The notes under the pieces are model-generated. The model was not told where the DNA came from. It did not search any database and was given only the letters and a program-made list of their open reading frames with translations. 64,000 bases of DNA from Nitrospira lenta (lineage in GTDB: Bacteria > Nitrospirota > Nitrospiria > Nitrospirales > Nitrospiraceae), in assembly GCF_900403705.1 (NCBI RefSeq), contig NZ_OUNR01000012.1, positions 434,001 to 498,000 of the forward strand, given 5' to 3'. Both the position numbers and the translations under genes were made by a program. This document shows positions 1 to 8,883 of the stretch, one piece after another; positions within the stretch are counted from its first letter, which is position 1; each line of letters begins with the position of its first letter.

Positions 1-641
1 GTCCCTATCTGATGTTCCAGCATTCGCAGATGTTGTCCAGTACGCTTGATGACGGCGTGGTGGGATTGATGGATCCGGCGCATGGCCCCTATGTGCATCA
101 GAGCAGTTTGTGGCGGAAGCCCGCCAGCCAGCACGACAAGGCCAAGACGTTTGAACCGATCCCAAACGGATTCCGGATGATCGGCCATGCGCCGTCGAAG
201 AATAGCCCGCCGTATCAATTATTGAAGTGGGTTTCCGGGGGAGAGCTCACCACCACGATCGACTTCGTGCTGCCGAATCAGCGGTATGAATTGATCCAGT
301 GCGGATCGCTGTGGGTCTCGATCAGGGTCCTGATGACGCCGATTACGGAACATGAAACCCGCATGGACTTCTGCGCGGCATGGAACGTCTTCCGTTGGTT
401 GCCGTTCGGCTCATCGATTTTCAAGTATTTCGCTAAGGGCTTTCTGGCCCAGGACAAAGTGGCGATGGACCGCCAGTCAATCGGGCTCAAGCACAAGCCG
501 CCGTTCCGCCTGGTCGGCGATGCTGATCAGCAGGCCAAGTGGTATCACAAGTTGAAAGCGGCTCATGTCGCATCGCTTCAGACCGGACAACCGCTCGATC
601 ATCCGCTCAAAGGCCCGGTCACACTGCGCTGGCGCAGCTGA
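1..641 (+). CDS. Rieske-type aromatic ring-hydroxylating oxygenase, C-terminal part (5' end outside window)
   Basis: The reading frame is open from the first bases, so the true start lies before the window; about 212 residues are visible. The sequence has no Rieske cluster motif, as expected for a C-terminal half. It resembles the catalytic, START-like domain of the pheophorbide a oxygenase / vanillate demethylase type. The end, with an AQDKVAMDRQ-like helix and a DQQAKWYHKLK-like tail, is typical of that group. Such enzymes use a mononuclear iron and an external reductase to hydroxylate or demethylate organic substrates. The substrate cannot be told from this fragment. The assignment rests on family resemblance only. 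Confidence 0.6.
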   Translation, partial: PYLMFQHSQMLSSTLDDGVVGLMDPAHGPYVHQSSLWRKPASQHDKAKTFEPIPNGFRMIGHAPSKNSPPYQLLKWVSGGELTTTIDFVLPNQRYELIQCGSLWVSIRVLMTPITEHETRMDFCAAWNVFRWLPFGSSIFKYFAKGFLAQDKVAMDRQSIGLKHKPPFRLVGDADQQAKWYHKLKAAHVASLQTGQPLDHPLKGPVTLRWRS

Positions 642-712
642 TTGTTTCCGTCGTTCGGAGAGGGCCTCACGCTCAATATCCGATGGAAGACAGTGAGATC
701 AGCGGGCGGGCG

Positions 713-2725
713 CTACTGTTCTTTGGATTCAGACGGCAGGATTAACTCCATTGCCCGGCGGATCTGATCACGGGAGCCAAGTAACACCACAATATCGCCG
801 GGGAGCAGTTTGGTTTTTTCCGACGGGTTTGACTCGGTCACTCCCGCTCTGGTCCAGGCAATGACCGAGGCTCCGGTCCGTGGTCGCAGGGACAGTTGGG
901 AAAGCAGTTTGCCGGCTGCCGGTGAGGCTTCTTCAATCCGGCAGGTTTCTACCTCCACATCGCTGAGGGTTCCCCCGCGAAGATGATGGGCCAGTTCCGG
1001 CAAATCGCTCCGGCGTAACAGGGCGTACCCTTCCCGGCGCACCTGCTCGGCCTTCCGCATGACGAATTCCTGCGGCATATTGTAGGTGCGGAGCACCAGC
1101 GCGAAGATTTCAATCGACGTCTCAAATTCTTCCGGCACCACGTCATCGGCGCCGAGCTGATGGAGTTCTTCCAGTTCCCGCAGGTAGCGGGTCCGCACGA
1201 CGATGTGGAGTTTCGGGTTCAACCCTCTGGCCACCTGTACGGTGCGCCGGGCCATGAAGGGATCGGAAATCGCCACGACCAACACGCGCGCATCTTCGAT
1301 CTTCACATGGCGGAGCACGTTCGGGTTCGTCGCATCGCCGTAGTACAGCGGGAGTCCATGCGTGGTTTCCCGTTGGACGGTATCGCCGTCGAGATCCAGC
1401 GCGATATACGGCACTTCCGTTTCGCTCAGCACCCGCGCGAGGTTTCGCCCGTTCAGCCCGTATCCCACGATGATCACGTGATCCTTGATCCGGAGATGCC
1501 GCCCTTCCGTTTCCAAGACGTGGGCGGTCGTTCGACCGGGGAACCAGTGGCGGAGCCGCTGCATCGCTTCAGCCCGGCGGGCGAGGTGCGGGGACCATTG
1601 CATGAGGAACGGAGTAATAATCATCGAACACACCGACACCGCCAGGAATATTTGATAGGGCACGCCGGTCAGCAATTTGTTCTCTTGTCCAACTTGCGCG
1701 AGGATGAAACTGAATTCGCCGACCTGCGCGAGGGCCACGCCGGCCATCACGGCGGAACGCGGGGGGGCGGCGACGGCCAGGACGGCTCCGGCCCCGGTCA
1801 CAAATTTGATCACGAGGATGGCGGCGAGGAGGCCGGTCACCACGGCGGGATATTCCAGCAGGATCCGCCAGTCCATTAAGATGCCGATGGACACGAAGAA
1901 CAGGCTGTTGAAGCTGTCGCGAAACGGCAGGACTTCGGCCATGGCCTGGTGGCTGAATTCCGACTCTGAAATGACGAGCCCGGCGATGAAGGCGCCGAGG
2001 GCTAGCGACAGGCCGCCGAGCGCCGTCAGCCAGGCGATGCCGAGGCACAGGACGATGATCGTGAGCAGGAACAACTCGCGGCTGCGGCTGCGGACAATGT
2101 GTTCCAGCAGCTTCGGTACGAGATACCAGGCGGCAGCCACGACGAGACCGACGACCACCACGGATTTTCCGAGCGTGAGCAGAATGGAGAGCGCCGCTCC
2201 TTCACTGGGACTGGACAGAATCGGCGCGAGGAGGATCATCGGGACCACGGCCAGGTCTTGGAAGACGAGAATGCCGATGGCCGCGCGTCCGTGTAGGGAC
2301 TCGCTTTCGCCGTTTGCCGCGAGAGCTTTCAAGACGATAGCGGTGCTGCTGAGGGAGATGAGGAAGCCCCAGAAGATGCCTTGTTGCCAGGGCACCCCGG
2401 CGAGCATCGCTCCGCCCCAGACGATGGCGATCACGCCTCCGACTTGAATCGGCGCGGCAATGAAGAGCAGGCGCTTCAGCGACGCCAGCTGTACGAGCGA
2501 GAATTCAATGCCGATGGTAAAGAGCAACAGGACGACGCCGATTTCCGCCAGCACTTGAACGGTACTGGAGTCGGAGATCAGATTGAACCCGTGGGGACCG
2601 ATCAGTGCGCCGGCCACCAGAAATCCCGCAATGGACGGGAGCCTGAATTGATGAAAGACGAACACGACGGCAATGGACACCGTGAAGATGACGAGCAGAT
2701 TGCTGAGGACGCTGTAGTCGGTCAT
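713..2725 (-). CDS. CPA2-family monovalent cation:proton antiporter with RCK domains (Kef-type)
   Basis: A 670-residue inner-membrane antiporter. Residues about 1-390 form a hydrophobic Na+/H+ exchanger domain with some 12 membrane segments, beginning MTDYSVLSNLLVIF. A TrkA-N (RCK-N) nucleotide-binding domain follows, with the glycine-rich VIIVGYGLNGRNLARVL strand-loop-helix. A TrkA-C domain closes the protein. This matches the KefB/KefC and YbaL layout of potassium or sodium/proton exchange gated by cytosolic ligand. The frame stays open well upstream, but that extension is low-complexity and overlaps the divergent HAD gene. The start is therefore placed at the ATG just before the first membrane helix. 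The transported ion is not certain. Confidence 0.88.
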   Translation of the reverse strand: MTDYSVLSNLLVIFTVSIAVVFVFHQFRLPSIAGFLVAGALIGPHGFNLISDSSTVQVLAEIGVVLLLFTIGIEFSLVQLASLKRLLFIAAPIQVGGVIAIVWGGAMLAGVPWQQGIFWGFLISLSSTAIVLKALAANGESESLHGRAAIGILVFQDLAVVPMILLAPILSSPSEGAALSILLTLGKSVVVVGLVVAAAWYLVPKLLEHIVRSRSRELFLLTIIVLCLGIAWLTALGGLSLALGAFIAGLVISESEFSHQAMAEVLPFRDSFNSLFFVSIGILMDWRILLEYPAVVTGLLAAILVIKFVTGAGAVLAVAAPPRSAVMAGVALAQVGEFSFILAQVGQENKLLTGVPYQIFLAVSVCSMIITPFLMQWSPHLARRAEAMQRLRHWFPGRTTAHVLETEGRHLRIKDHVIIVGYGLNGRNLARVLSETEVPYIALDLDGDTVQRETTHGLPLYYGDATNPNVLRHVKIEDARVLVVAISDPFMARRTVQVARGLNPKLHIVVRTRYLRELEELHQLGADDVVPEEFETSIEIFALVLRTYNMPQEFVMRKAEQVRREGYALLRRSDLPELAHHLRGGTLSDVEVETCRIEEASPAAGKLLSQLSLRPRTGASVIAWTRAGVTESNPSEKTKLLPGDIVVLLGSRDQIRRAMELILPSESKEQ

Positions 2726-2917
2726 ACGAAAGCCTGCCAGGAATGAGTGTGAAGAGTCAGGCGGGGAGATCGGCTCATCCCGTTCACATCGCGCCTCACG
2801 ATTCCCATGGTATAGAGCGGAGAATACCTCAGCGGAGGGTCCCGAACAAGGTAAAGCTTCTTGTCGGGCTGCGTCGAGGTGGGTAGAGTGGTCCGGGATG
2901 TCAGGAGAAGAAGCTGA

Positions 2918-3598
2918 ATGATTCGCGCCATCCTGTTCGATTTTAACGGAGTCCTCGCGGATGATGAGACGGTCCATGTGGAGTGTTTCTGTCAGGCGCT
3001 CCACGAATTCGGCCTCGCCCTGTCCACAACGGAGTATTACGGGACCTATCTCGGGATGGATGAACGGAGCTGCACCGCGCTCCTCATAGCGGCACGTGAG
3101 GGCCAGAGTGATGCCGAGTTGGTTAGGCAGATTCAGGACCGCAAGGCCGAGTTGTTTCGATGCCATCCGGCTGCGCAGAAGCCGGCGCTCTTTCCCGGTG
3201 TGATTGAGTTTGTGCAAGCCGCCAGGCCGTTGTGCCGTCTGGCGGTCGCTTCCGGCGGCCGTCGCGAACAGATTGACCGGGCGCTGCACGGGACCGCGAT
3301 CGAACGGGCCTTTGAACGTATCGTGTCGGCTGACGATTGTCCGGTCGGGAAGCCCGACCCTGCCATCTATCTCTTGACCTTGACGCGATTGAACGACGGC
3401 GTGCGGCCTCTCTTGAGGCCTGATGAGTGTTTGGTCATTGAAGATTCAAAGGCGGGTATTCGAGCGGCTCGGGCCGCCGGAATGTCCGTGCTCGGATTGG
3501 CGACGACCTACCAGGCCGATGAATTGCGTGAGGCGGATCGAGTCCTGCCGTCGTTGGTTGCGGTCGATCCCGGCATACTGCTTCGGCAGTTTTCCTGA
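2918..3598 (+). CDS. HAD-superfamily phosphatase (beta-phosphoglucomutase-like)
   Basis: A 226-residue soluble HAD hydrolase with a helical cap. Motif I reads DFNGVLADDE, with the nucleophile Asp at residue 8. The usual second Asp, two positions on, is Asn. Motif II lies in LAVASGGRR, motif III in VGKPDPAIYLL and motif IV in CLVIEDSKAGIRAA, the order expected of beta-phosphoglucomutase-like phosphatases. A GGAG ribosome binding site precedes the ATG. The gene is divergent from the Kef-type antiporter. The substrate is unknown, probably a small phosphorylated sugar or similar metabolite. The Asn in motif I occurs in a known subset but should affect acid/base catalysis. Confidence 0.85.
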   Translation: MIRAILFDFNGVLADDETVHVECFCQALHEFGLALSTTEYYGTYLGMDERSCTALLIAAREGQSDAELVRQIQDRKAELFRCHPAAQKPALFPGVIEFVQAARPLCRLAVASGGRREQIDRALHGTAIERAFERIVSADDCPVGKPDPAIYLLTLTRLNDGVRPLLRPDECLVIEDSKAGIRAARAAGMSVLGLATTYQADELREADRVLPSLVAVDPGILLRQFS

Positions 3599-3786
3599 GT
3601 GCGCCGGCTGTTCAATCTTGCGCACTTGATCGCGGGAAACCCGCTCCTGCTCTGCCTTTCCCCCTCCAAAGCGGCATAGACTCTCGTGACCTCCATTGCG
3701 TAGGCTGTCGCTAGTACGAGCGCGGCTCGCATCGTGGTGCTGAAGAGTGTCCGGTGCACGGTCATAATTTTTTCCGGAGGTGCTCC

Positions 3787-4338
3787 ATGGGTGTGAACCA
3801 AATATTTTTCGTCATGACGCTGGTCGCGTTGACTGCTGTGAGTCCCGCGCACAGCGATACCCCGCCTCCGTCGGAACCGTCACATACGTGGGAATGTCCG
3901 CAAGCCGATGGAACACTGGTCTATACGAATAAAGAAAAACCCGGCTGCCGGGCAATGCCGCTGAAACCATTGTCGGTGGTTCCCTCATTGGAGAACATGC
4001 CCCTTATTCCCCGCACGATCGGCAATCCGCCCTACCAGGCTCCTGTGTCTCAGGGATATGGGCCTGCCAACGGAACACAGAATGTGCCGGATTGGGCCAA
4101 GGACTGGCATGCCTCAACAACAGGAAATCACGGCGACATCTGCGGGATGTTTTGGGAATGGGTCCGGTTGAATGAGAAGACCAGAGGCGGAGTTTTCTTT
4201 GGTTCTGATCCGTCCTACGGCAGTGACCTGAGTGGACAGAACCAGCGAGGTGCCAGTTATTCTTTCTATGATCAAACTCGGTATTCCGCGTTGGCAAGAA
4301 TCTTTGGGTCAGGGTTTATTCCCGTCGGCTGCCAGTAA
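3787..4338 (+). CDS. small secreted protein with DUF4124-like N-terminal region
   Basis: A 183-residue protein. The start is set by TCCGGAGGT just before an ATG followed by a signal peptide (VNQIFFVMTLVALTAVSPAHS, split here only as a description). After cleavage comes a WECPQADGTLVYTNKEKPGC stretch, similar to the DUF4124 motif (a short beta-hairpin domain with the YT-x-K pattern) found in many periplasmic proteins. The C-terminal half has no recognised domain but keeps four cysteines overall, so disulfides are plausible. Its 3' end overlaps the tail of a decayed gene on the other strand. Function is unknown; export to the periplasm is the only firm inference. Confidence 0.6.
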   Translation: MGVNQIFFVMTLVALTAVSPAHSDTPPPSEPSHTWECPQADGTLVYTNKEKPGCRAMPLKPLSVVPSLENMPLIPRTIGNPPYQAPVSQGYGPANGTQNVPDWAKDWHASTTGNHGDICGMFWEWVRLNEKTRGGVFFGSDPSYGSDLSGQNQRGASYSFYDQTRYSALARIFGSGFIPVGCQ

Positions 4339-4680
4339 GCGCGGGGCGGCTTCGCTACGCAATTGAGCCAAGACGATGGCGGGATCCTCGTAGGCCCAGA
4401 AGGTCTGGATCTCGCCGGCTTCATTGAATTCGAACAGATCAATCCCCTTCCCCCCTTCACTTCGACAGGCTTCCCGTTTTTCCCGATTCCCTGTACATGA
4501 AACAGGACCGCTGCTCGGTTGTGGGAGATGTGTGTTTTCTGTGCGTGGAATAGTGATTTTCCGCAGGGTGCCGCCGATAGAGTGCACGAGCGTCTTCAGC
4601 GCGGCCTATCCTTGAACCGGCGTCGCGCCATAGGGCTCGTGGCTGATGGGATCGAGGGCGAACAGGCTGTTCAGACAATC
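4309..4680 (-). pseudogene. decayed NTF2/SnoaL-like protein gene
   Basis: Read on the minus strand from 4680, the DNA encodes a recognisable NTF2-like protein in three frames. The first segment (DCLNSLFALDPISHEPYG, then ATPVQG) runs into an in-frame TAG at 4608-4606. It resumes as AALKTLVHSIGGTLRKITIP. One extra base near 4523-4525 moves the reading to HNRAAVLFHVQGIGKNGKPV. An 8-base insertion near 4444-4456, a copy of the neighbouring GAAGGGGG, then shifts it again to GIDLFEFNEAGEIQTFWAYE. The N-terminal 20 or so residues are missing and the remnant begins right after the epimerase stop codon. Family members are small ketosteroid-isomerase-fold proteins with varied functions. The gene is dead unless sequencing errors explain three separate lesions. 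Confidence 0.85.
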
Positions 4681-4687
4681 GAACGGC

Positions 4688-5710
4688 TTATGCCTTGTAG
4701 TATTCGCGATACCACTTCACAAATCGAGGGATACCTTCCTCGATCGGTGTCGATGGTTTGAACCCCACATCATTGGCCAGGTCGTCAATGTCCGCATAGG
4801 TCGCCGGCACATCGCCGGGCTGCAGGGGCATGAGCTTCTTTTCCGCCTTCTTGCCGAGAGCATTCTCCAAGACTTCGATGAAATGCAGCAATTCGACCGG
4901 CTGATGGTTGCCGATGTTATAGACGCGCGCCGGAGCGGAACTGGTGCCGGGGTCCGGTTGTTCGCCATTCCACGACGGATTCGGCGTCGCCGGGTGATCG
5001 AGGGTGCGAATGATCCCCTCGACGATGTCGTCCACGTAAGTGAAATCGCGCCTCATCTTGCCGTGGTTGAAGACCTCGATCGGTTTTCCTTCCAGAATCG
5101 CCTTGGTGAAAATGAACAGAGCCATGTCCGGGCGTCCCCAGGGGCCATAGACGGTAAAGAAGCGCAGGCCGGTGCAGGGGATGCGATAGAGATGCGCGTA
5201 GCAATGGGCCATCAGCTCATTGGCCTTCTTGCTCGCGGCATAGAGGGAAACCGGATGGTCCACGTTGTCGTGGATCGAGAACGGCATATGGGTGTTCCCG
5301 CCGTAGACGGAACTGGAGGAGGCGTATACCAGATGGTCGACCTTGGCGTGCCGGCATCCTTCCAAGATGTTCATGAAGCCTTCGATGTTGCTCTCGGTAT
5401 AGGCGTGGGGGTTGATCAGCGAGTAGCGGACGCCGGCCTGGGCGGCCAGATGCACCACGCGTTTGATTCCGTGATCGGCAAAGAGCGCCTTCATCCCTGC
5501 TCGGTCGGCCAGATTCAACTTGAGAAAGCGATGGCCGCTGGCATTGGCCAGTTGGGCCAGCCGTGCTTCCTTCAAGCGGACATCGTAGTAGTCATTGACG
5601 ATATCCAGGCCGATGACCTGTTCGCCGCGCGCCAGTAAGCGCTGGGCCACGTGGAAACCGATGAATCCGGCTACGCCGGTGACAAGAATTGGGGATGGTG
5701 CTCCAGCCAT
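4688..5710 (-). CDS. NAD-dependent epimerase/dehydratase, probable UDP-glucuronate 4-epimerase
   Basis: A 340-residue extended short-chain dehydrogenase. The Rossmann motif [16 protein letters not shown] lies near the N-terminus. The catalytic YxxxK appears as [10 protein letters not shown], and a SSSSVYG strand carries the active-site serine region. The [13 protein letters not shown] stretch after the first strand is characteristic of UDP-glucuronate 4-epimerases (CapI/LpsL type), which make UDP-galacturonate for surface polysaccharide. An ATG 18 bases upstream has no ribosome binding site; the chosen ATG has AAGGAG nine bases before it. It is the last intact gene of the minus-strand VOC-MBL-epimerase run. 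UDP-glucose dehydrogenase, which makes its substrate, is encoded separately at 20946-22268. Confidence 0.88.
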   Translation of the reverse strand: MAGAPSPILVTGVAGFIGFHVAQRLLARGEQVIGLDIVNDYYDVRLKEARLAQLANASGHRFLKLNLADRAGMKALFADHGIKRVVHLAAQAGVRYSLINPHAYTESNIEGFMNILEGCRHAKVDHLVYASSSSVYGGNTHMPFSIHDNVDHPVSLYAASKKANELMAHCYAHLYRIPCTGLRFFTVYGPWGRPDMALFIFTKAILEGKPIEVFNHGKMRRDFTYVDDIVEGIIRTLDHPATPNPSWNGEQPDPGTSSAPARVYNIGNHQPVELLHFIEVLENALGKKAEKKLMPLQPGDVPATYADIDDLANDVGFKPSTPIEEGIPRFVKWYREYYKA

Positions 5711-5749
5711 TCGCGTGCACTCCTTCACATGTGGTTAACACGATGGTGC

Positions 5750-7381
5750 TTATGCCCGTCCGCCTGACTTCATGAACGGGGGATCGCCGTGGTCCAGACG
5801 GTGTAAGGCCAGCGGTGTCAAGGATTCCCCTGACGAGACCACTTCCACATGACCGTCCTGGTTGGCCCGATAGATGTCGAGCGCTCGAGCGTAATGATAC
5901 CCGCAACCCTGAGCGTCGAGAAGGTCTTTCAGTTTTTCCGGACGTTCCCAATGCGCCGTGAGCAGCGCCGTTCTGGCAGGATTTCGTTGACTGAACATGA
6001 ACGAGAGGTGGTCCGGATACCAGTCCGCTCCTCCGGTCGCATAGGAGACAAAGAGTTTGGCTTGGGCTGCGGCGCAGAGATCTGACAGATAGGCATTGGT
6101 GAGGTAGCCGTTTTCACCCACGTCCAGCCACTTCCCGGGATGAGACAGCGAGGCATGGGCGGCATAACTCCGCACCTCCAGCAGTTGTTGCTGTGATGCG
6201 AGCACGAGCGAGATCGGTCCGTATTTCTCGACCAGTTGCTGAATGATCTGTTCCTTGAGCGCGGAACGGCCGTTGTTCGTAGGGCCGCTGTCGGCATGCA
6301 CGAGGATATTTTGCCCGCGGTCGTGGATCAGATAGCAGTTTCTTGGCATTTCGAGATCGCAGGGGTCTTCTCCATAAAACGGCACCGACACGACAGATCC
6401 GCCGTCGAAGTCCCAGCGTTCGCCGTGCGCCAGTTCAACCACTCGTCCGAAGCCCATCTCGCGTAAGAGTCCGAGATAATCGTAGTGCAGTTTCTTGCGG
6501 TTGCGCCGGCTGGGCACGACGATCGGCGTTTCTTTGGGAAGATGCAGGAGTGTCCGTGGGTCCACGTGATCGTCGTGGTCGTGCGTGAGAAATACGGCGG
6601 CCGGTTTCGGCAGCAACGCGCCCCACAACGACGGCACCGACGATTCCGCAAACCAGGGGAGCAGCCAGGGATCGAAGAGCAGCATCTGCGATTGCTGGCG
6701 GTAGAGCAGCGCCGCATGTCCGAGATGCACGAGATCCCGGTCCTGCACGGCGTCGAGCCAGCGCTGCCGGACGGTCGGCTGGGCGGTGCCGAGCAGGCAC
6801 TCGTATTGGTGCAGGGACTCAATCAGCTTGAGTAAGAGCGGCTGGGCTTCGCGCGGTGCGGCCATGACGACCGTTTTGATTTCTTCGGTTTGATGCGTGC
6901 CGTCCAACATGCCGAGGACTTTGCCCACTGCCGGGCCGAGGAGGCGCTGATCGAATCCGATGGGAATGGCCTGCCGTTTGACCGAATGGAAAATGCGCAG
7001 GCCGCCGTTGGTGACGGTCGCTGATTTCGTCGGATCGGTTGGAAACTCCCACTGAAACGTGCCGTCGGGTTTCCGCCCGCAGCGGATATGTTGCTTCAAA
7101 TACGGGCGAGAGTTCACCAGTTCCGCATAAGCATCTTCCAGCCGCCGCTGCCGATCGGCATCGTCCAGCGGGGCGCGCTTCGAGAACACGTCGCTGATGG
7201 CCGTATCGATGGAGCTCGACAATAGACTATGGGCTTCGTGCAGACTGGCCACGACTTCAGGCGCGATGCCGGCCACGAAGGGGAACGGACCGGGCGCTTC
7301 TCCGCTTTCCAATTGCACCCAACACCAGGGGGCGAGGCTCACATATTGTTGCCGTGGAAGCCGGTCCCATACGCTGCTCAT
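5750..7381 (-). CDS. MBL-fold metallo-hydrolase with N-terminal extension including a PqqD-like region
   Basis: A 543-residue protein. The C-terminal half carries the metallo-beta-lactamase signature: His267-x-His269-x-Asp271-His272 within LTHDHDDHVD, a later H-x-D segment (LVHADSGP), and GHAALLYR at the domain start as in UlaG/RomA-like hydrolases. Residues about 145-200 (GKVLGMLDGTHQTEEI, then a leucine-rich helix) look like a PqqD-type winged-helix domain, a peptide-binding module. Residues 1-140 have no recognised match. The start is 3 bases after the VOC gene stop, so the two are probably co-transcribed. The substrate is unknown. The PqqD assignment is by pattern only and less certain than the MBL call. 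Confidence 0.7.
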   Translation of the reverse strand: MSSVWDRLPRQQYVSLAPWCWVQLESGEAPGPFPFVAGIAPEVVASLHEAHSLLSSSIDTAISDVFSKRAPLDDADRQRRLEDAYAELVNSRPYLKQHIRCGRKPDGTFQWEFPTDPTKSATVTNGGLRIFHSVKRQAIPIGFDQRLLGPAVGKVLGMLDGTHQTEEIKTVVMAAPREAQPLLLKLIESLHQYECLLGTAQPTVRQRWLDAVQDRDLVHLGHAALLYRQQSQMLLFDPWLLPWFAESSVPSLWGALLPKPAAVFLTHDHDDHVDPRTLLHLPKETPIVVPSRRNRKKLHYDYLGLLREMGFGRVVELAHGERWDFDGGSVVSVPFYGEDPCDLEMPRNCYLIHDRGQNILVHADSGPTNNGRSALKEQIIQQLVEKYGPISLVLASQQQLLEVRSYAAHASLSHPGKWLDVGENGYLTNAYLSDLCAAAQAKLFVSYATGGADWYPDHLSFMFSQRNPARTALLTAHWERPEKLKDLLDAQGCGYHYARALDIYRANQDGHVEVVSSGESLTPLALHRLDHGDPPFMKSGGRA

Positions 7382-7384
7382 GAT

Positions 7385-7822
7385 CTATGTCCCGGTTTCC
7401 CAGCGGAGCTTGCTGATCGTGGGTTCGTAGAGGGCCTGAATCACGTTGCCGTCGGGGTCTGAAAAATAAAATGAGTAACTGCCGTCCCGGTGTTGCTTCG
7501 GCTGTTTGACGATCGTTCCGCCGAGCCGAGCAATCTTCGGAGAAATTTCTGTAAACATCCGGTCGACGGTTTGGGGATTGTCGAGTATCACGCCGACGTG
7601 GTCCAGCAATTGGCCCTGGGGTGGGCGATAGGCGCTGAGTTCGTTTTGGGGAATTTGATGGAGCGCCAGATTGTCGTGCCCTGAACTGAAGTAGACATTG
7701 TCGGCATCCGGCTCCCAGACGACCTTCATGCCGAGCAACTCTTCGTAGAATCGGCGAGACGTGGGGAGGTCGGTCACCCGAAGGGCCAGATGCCGGAGTC
7801 CTCGATGGAGCGGAAGAGACAT
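7385..7822 (-). CDS. VOC-family (glyoxalase/bleomycin resistance fold) protein
   Basis: A 145-residue protein made of two paired beta-alpha-beta-beta-beta units. The opening LRHLALRVTDLPTSRRFYEE is the standard first VOC strand, and FYFSDPDGNVIQALYE is the standard last strand, carrying the metal-ligand Glu. LDHVGVILDN in the middle supplies the other half-site. These proteins bind a divalent metal and act on varied small molecules (isomerases, dioxygenases, sequestering proteins). The upstream extension of the frame is poor, so the start is set at the ATG before SLPLHRGLRH. The gene is first in a tight minus-strand run with the MBL hydrolase and the epimerase. Confidence 0.85.
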   Translation of the reverse strand: MSLPLHRGLRHLALRVTDLPTSRRFYEELLGMKVVWEPDADNVYFSSGHDNLALHQIPQNELSAYRPPQGQLLDHVGVILDNPQTVDRMFTEISPKIARLGGTIVKQPKQHRDGSYSFYFSDPDGNVIQALYEPTISKLRWETGT

Positions 7823-8044
7823 GGAGCCGATCCTGTTCTCACAAATCAATCGACCTGAAACGACCATATAGTAGGGAGGCATTGCCTCACCCGTCAACGG
7901 AAATTCTGCTCCTGCGTGTCGGAGCGGGCGCAGTGGCCCAGGGTATTGCGGTCCACCATCCATCGCGAAAATTCTGCCCCTGTGGAAGGCGGTGTGGCTG
8001 TGATACCATGACGCATTGATCGTTGCACAAAGGAGTATCGTGGC

Positions 8045-8875
8045 ATGAATGCTCTACGTTCTATGGTGCTTATGGGGCTCGTTCTGGTTGCAGCGCCGGC
8101 GGTCACAGTGGCCGGAGGGCTTGAGAAGGACACGAAGGGAAAAGATGGCGCCCCGATGGTCTTGATACCTGAAGGCCCATTCCCGATGGGGGTCCCGGAT
8201 GGTGATCGTGACGGAGGACGGGATGAATATCCTCGCCATGACATATTCGTGAACAATTTCTATATCGACAAATTTGAACTGACTAACGGCCGTTATCTTG
8301 AGTTCGTCAAAGCGACCAATCACCGTATTCCGCAGAATCCCACGAACCCCACGAGAAATCTCTGGCAGGGCGATACCATTACCGAGTCGCTCGCCGACCG
8401 GCCCGTCGTCAATGTGGACTGGGCCGATGCGAACGCCTATTGCCAGTGGGCCGGCAAACGATTGCCGACCGAAGCAGAATGGGAGAAGGCGGCCAAGGGG
8501 ACTGCCGATCGTCGCTTCCCCTGGGGCAATGTCGAGCCGACCAACAAGCATCTGAACTTCAACCAGAAGTGGATCGGTGAAAAGACCCTCATGCCGGTGG
8601 GAAGCTATGAGCTTGGGAAAAGCCCCTTCGGCGTCTATGACGTGGCGGGCAACGTCTGGGAATGGGTGAACGACTGGTACGACGCCAAGTATTACGAGAA
8701 GAGTCCGGCGAAAAATCCCACGGGTCCTGAGTCCGGGACCAAACGCGTGCTTCGCGGGTCAGGCTGGCAGAACGAAACGCCGACCGTCCGCATCTTCACC
8801 CGGGTGGACAGCGACCCGACCATCCGTAACGAATCGACCGGGTTCCGTTGTGCCATGGATGCAGGGACAAAGTAG
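8045..8875 (+). CDS. secreted formylglycine-generating-enzyme-like (SUMF1/FGE-sulfatase domain) protein
   Basis: A 276-residue protein with a signal peptide (about 24 residues ending ...VTVAGG), followed by one FGE-sulfatase domain. Family marks are MVLIPEGPFPMG at the domain start, FYIDKFELTNGRYLEFV, PVVNVDWADANAYCQWAGKR, LPTEAEWEKAAKG, NVWEWVNDWYD, and RGSGW with GFRCA at the end. AAAGGAG precedes the ATG. True formylglycine-generating enzymes use a pair of cysteines near the C-terminus. Here only single cysteines are seen (AYCQ and FRCA), so sulfatase activation is unlikely. Many bacterial members are non-catalytic or have other roles. It is followed after 8 bases by hemD, but a functional link is not evident. 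Confidence 0.85.
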   Translation: MNALRSMVLMGLVLVAAPAVTVAGGLEKDTKGKDGAPMVLIPEGPFPMGVPDGDRDGGRDEYPRHDIFVNNFYIDKFELTNGRYLEFVKATNHRIPQNPTNPTRNLWQGDTITESLADRPVVNVDWADANAYCQWAGKRLPTEAEWEKAAKGTADRRFPWGNVEPTNKHLNFNQKWIGEKTLMPVGSYELGKSPFGVYDVAGNVWEWVNDWYDAKYYEKSPAKNPTGPESGTKRVLRGSGWQNETPTVRIFTRVDSDPTIRNESTGFRCAMDAGTK

Positions 8876-8883
8876 CGTGGCCG

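Noticed and set aside
1160-1879. A 239-codon plus-strand frame opposite the antiporter gene
   Set aside because: Composition is His/Gly/Asp-rich, typical of an antisense shadow of a GC-rich gene, and no domain is seen.
2726-3289. Upstream extension of the antiporter frame on the minus strand
   Set aside because: It lacks any family similarity, runs opposite through the HAD gene and is disfavoured by the clear membrane start at 2725.
4646-5638. A 330-codon plus-strand frame opposite the epimerase
   Set aside because: The epimerase on the other strand has all its motifs; this frame has none.
7900-7985. Two similar stretches (AAATTCTGCTCCTG and AAAATTCTGCCCCTG) about 67 bases apart
   Set aside because: Only about 14 bases match and the context is not palindromic; it could be chance or a weak operator, so not listed as a repeat.
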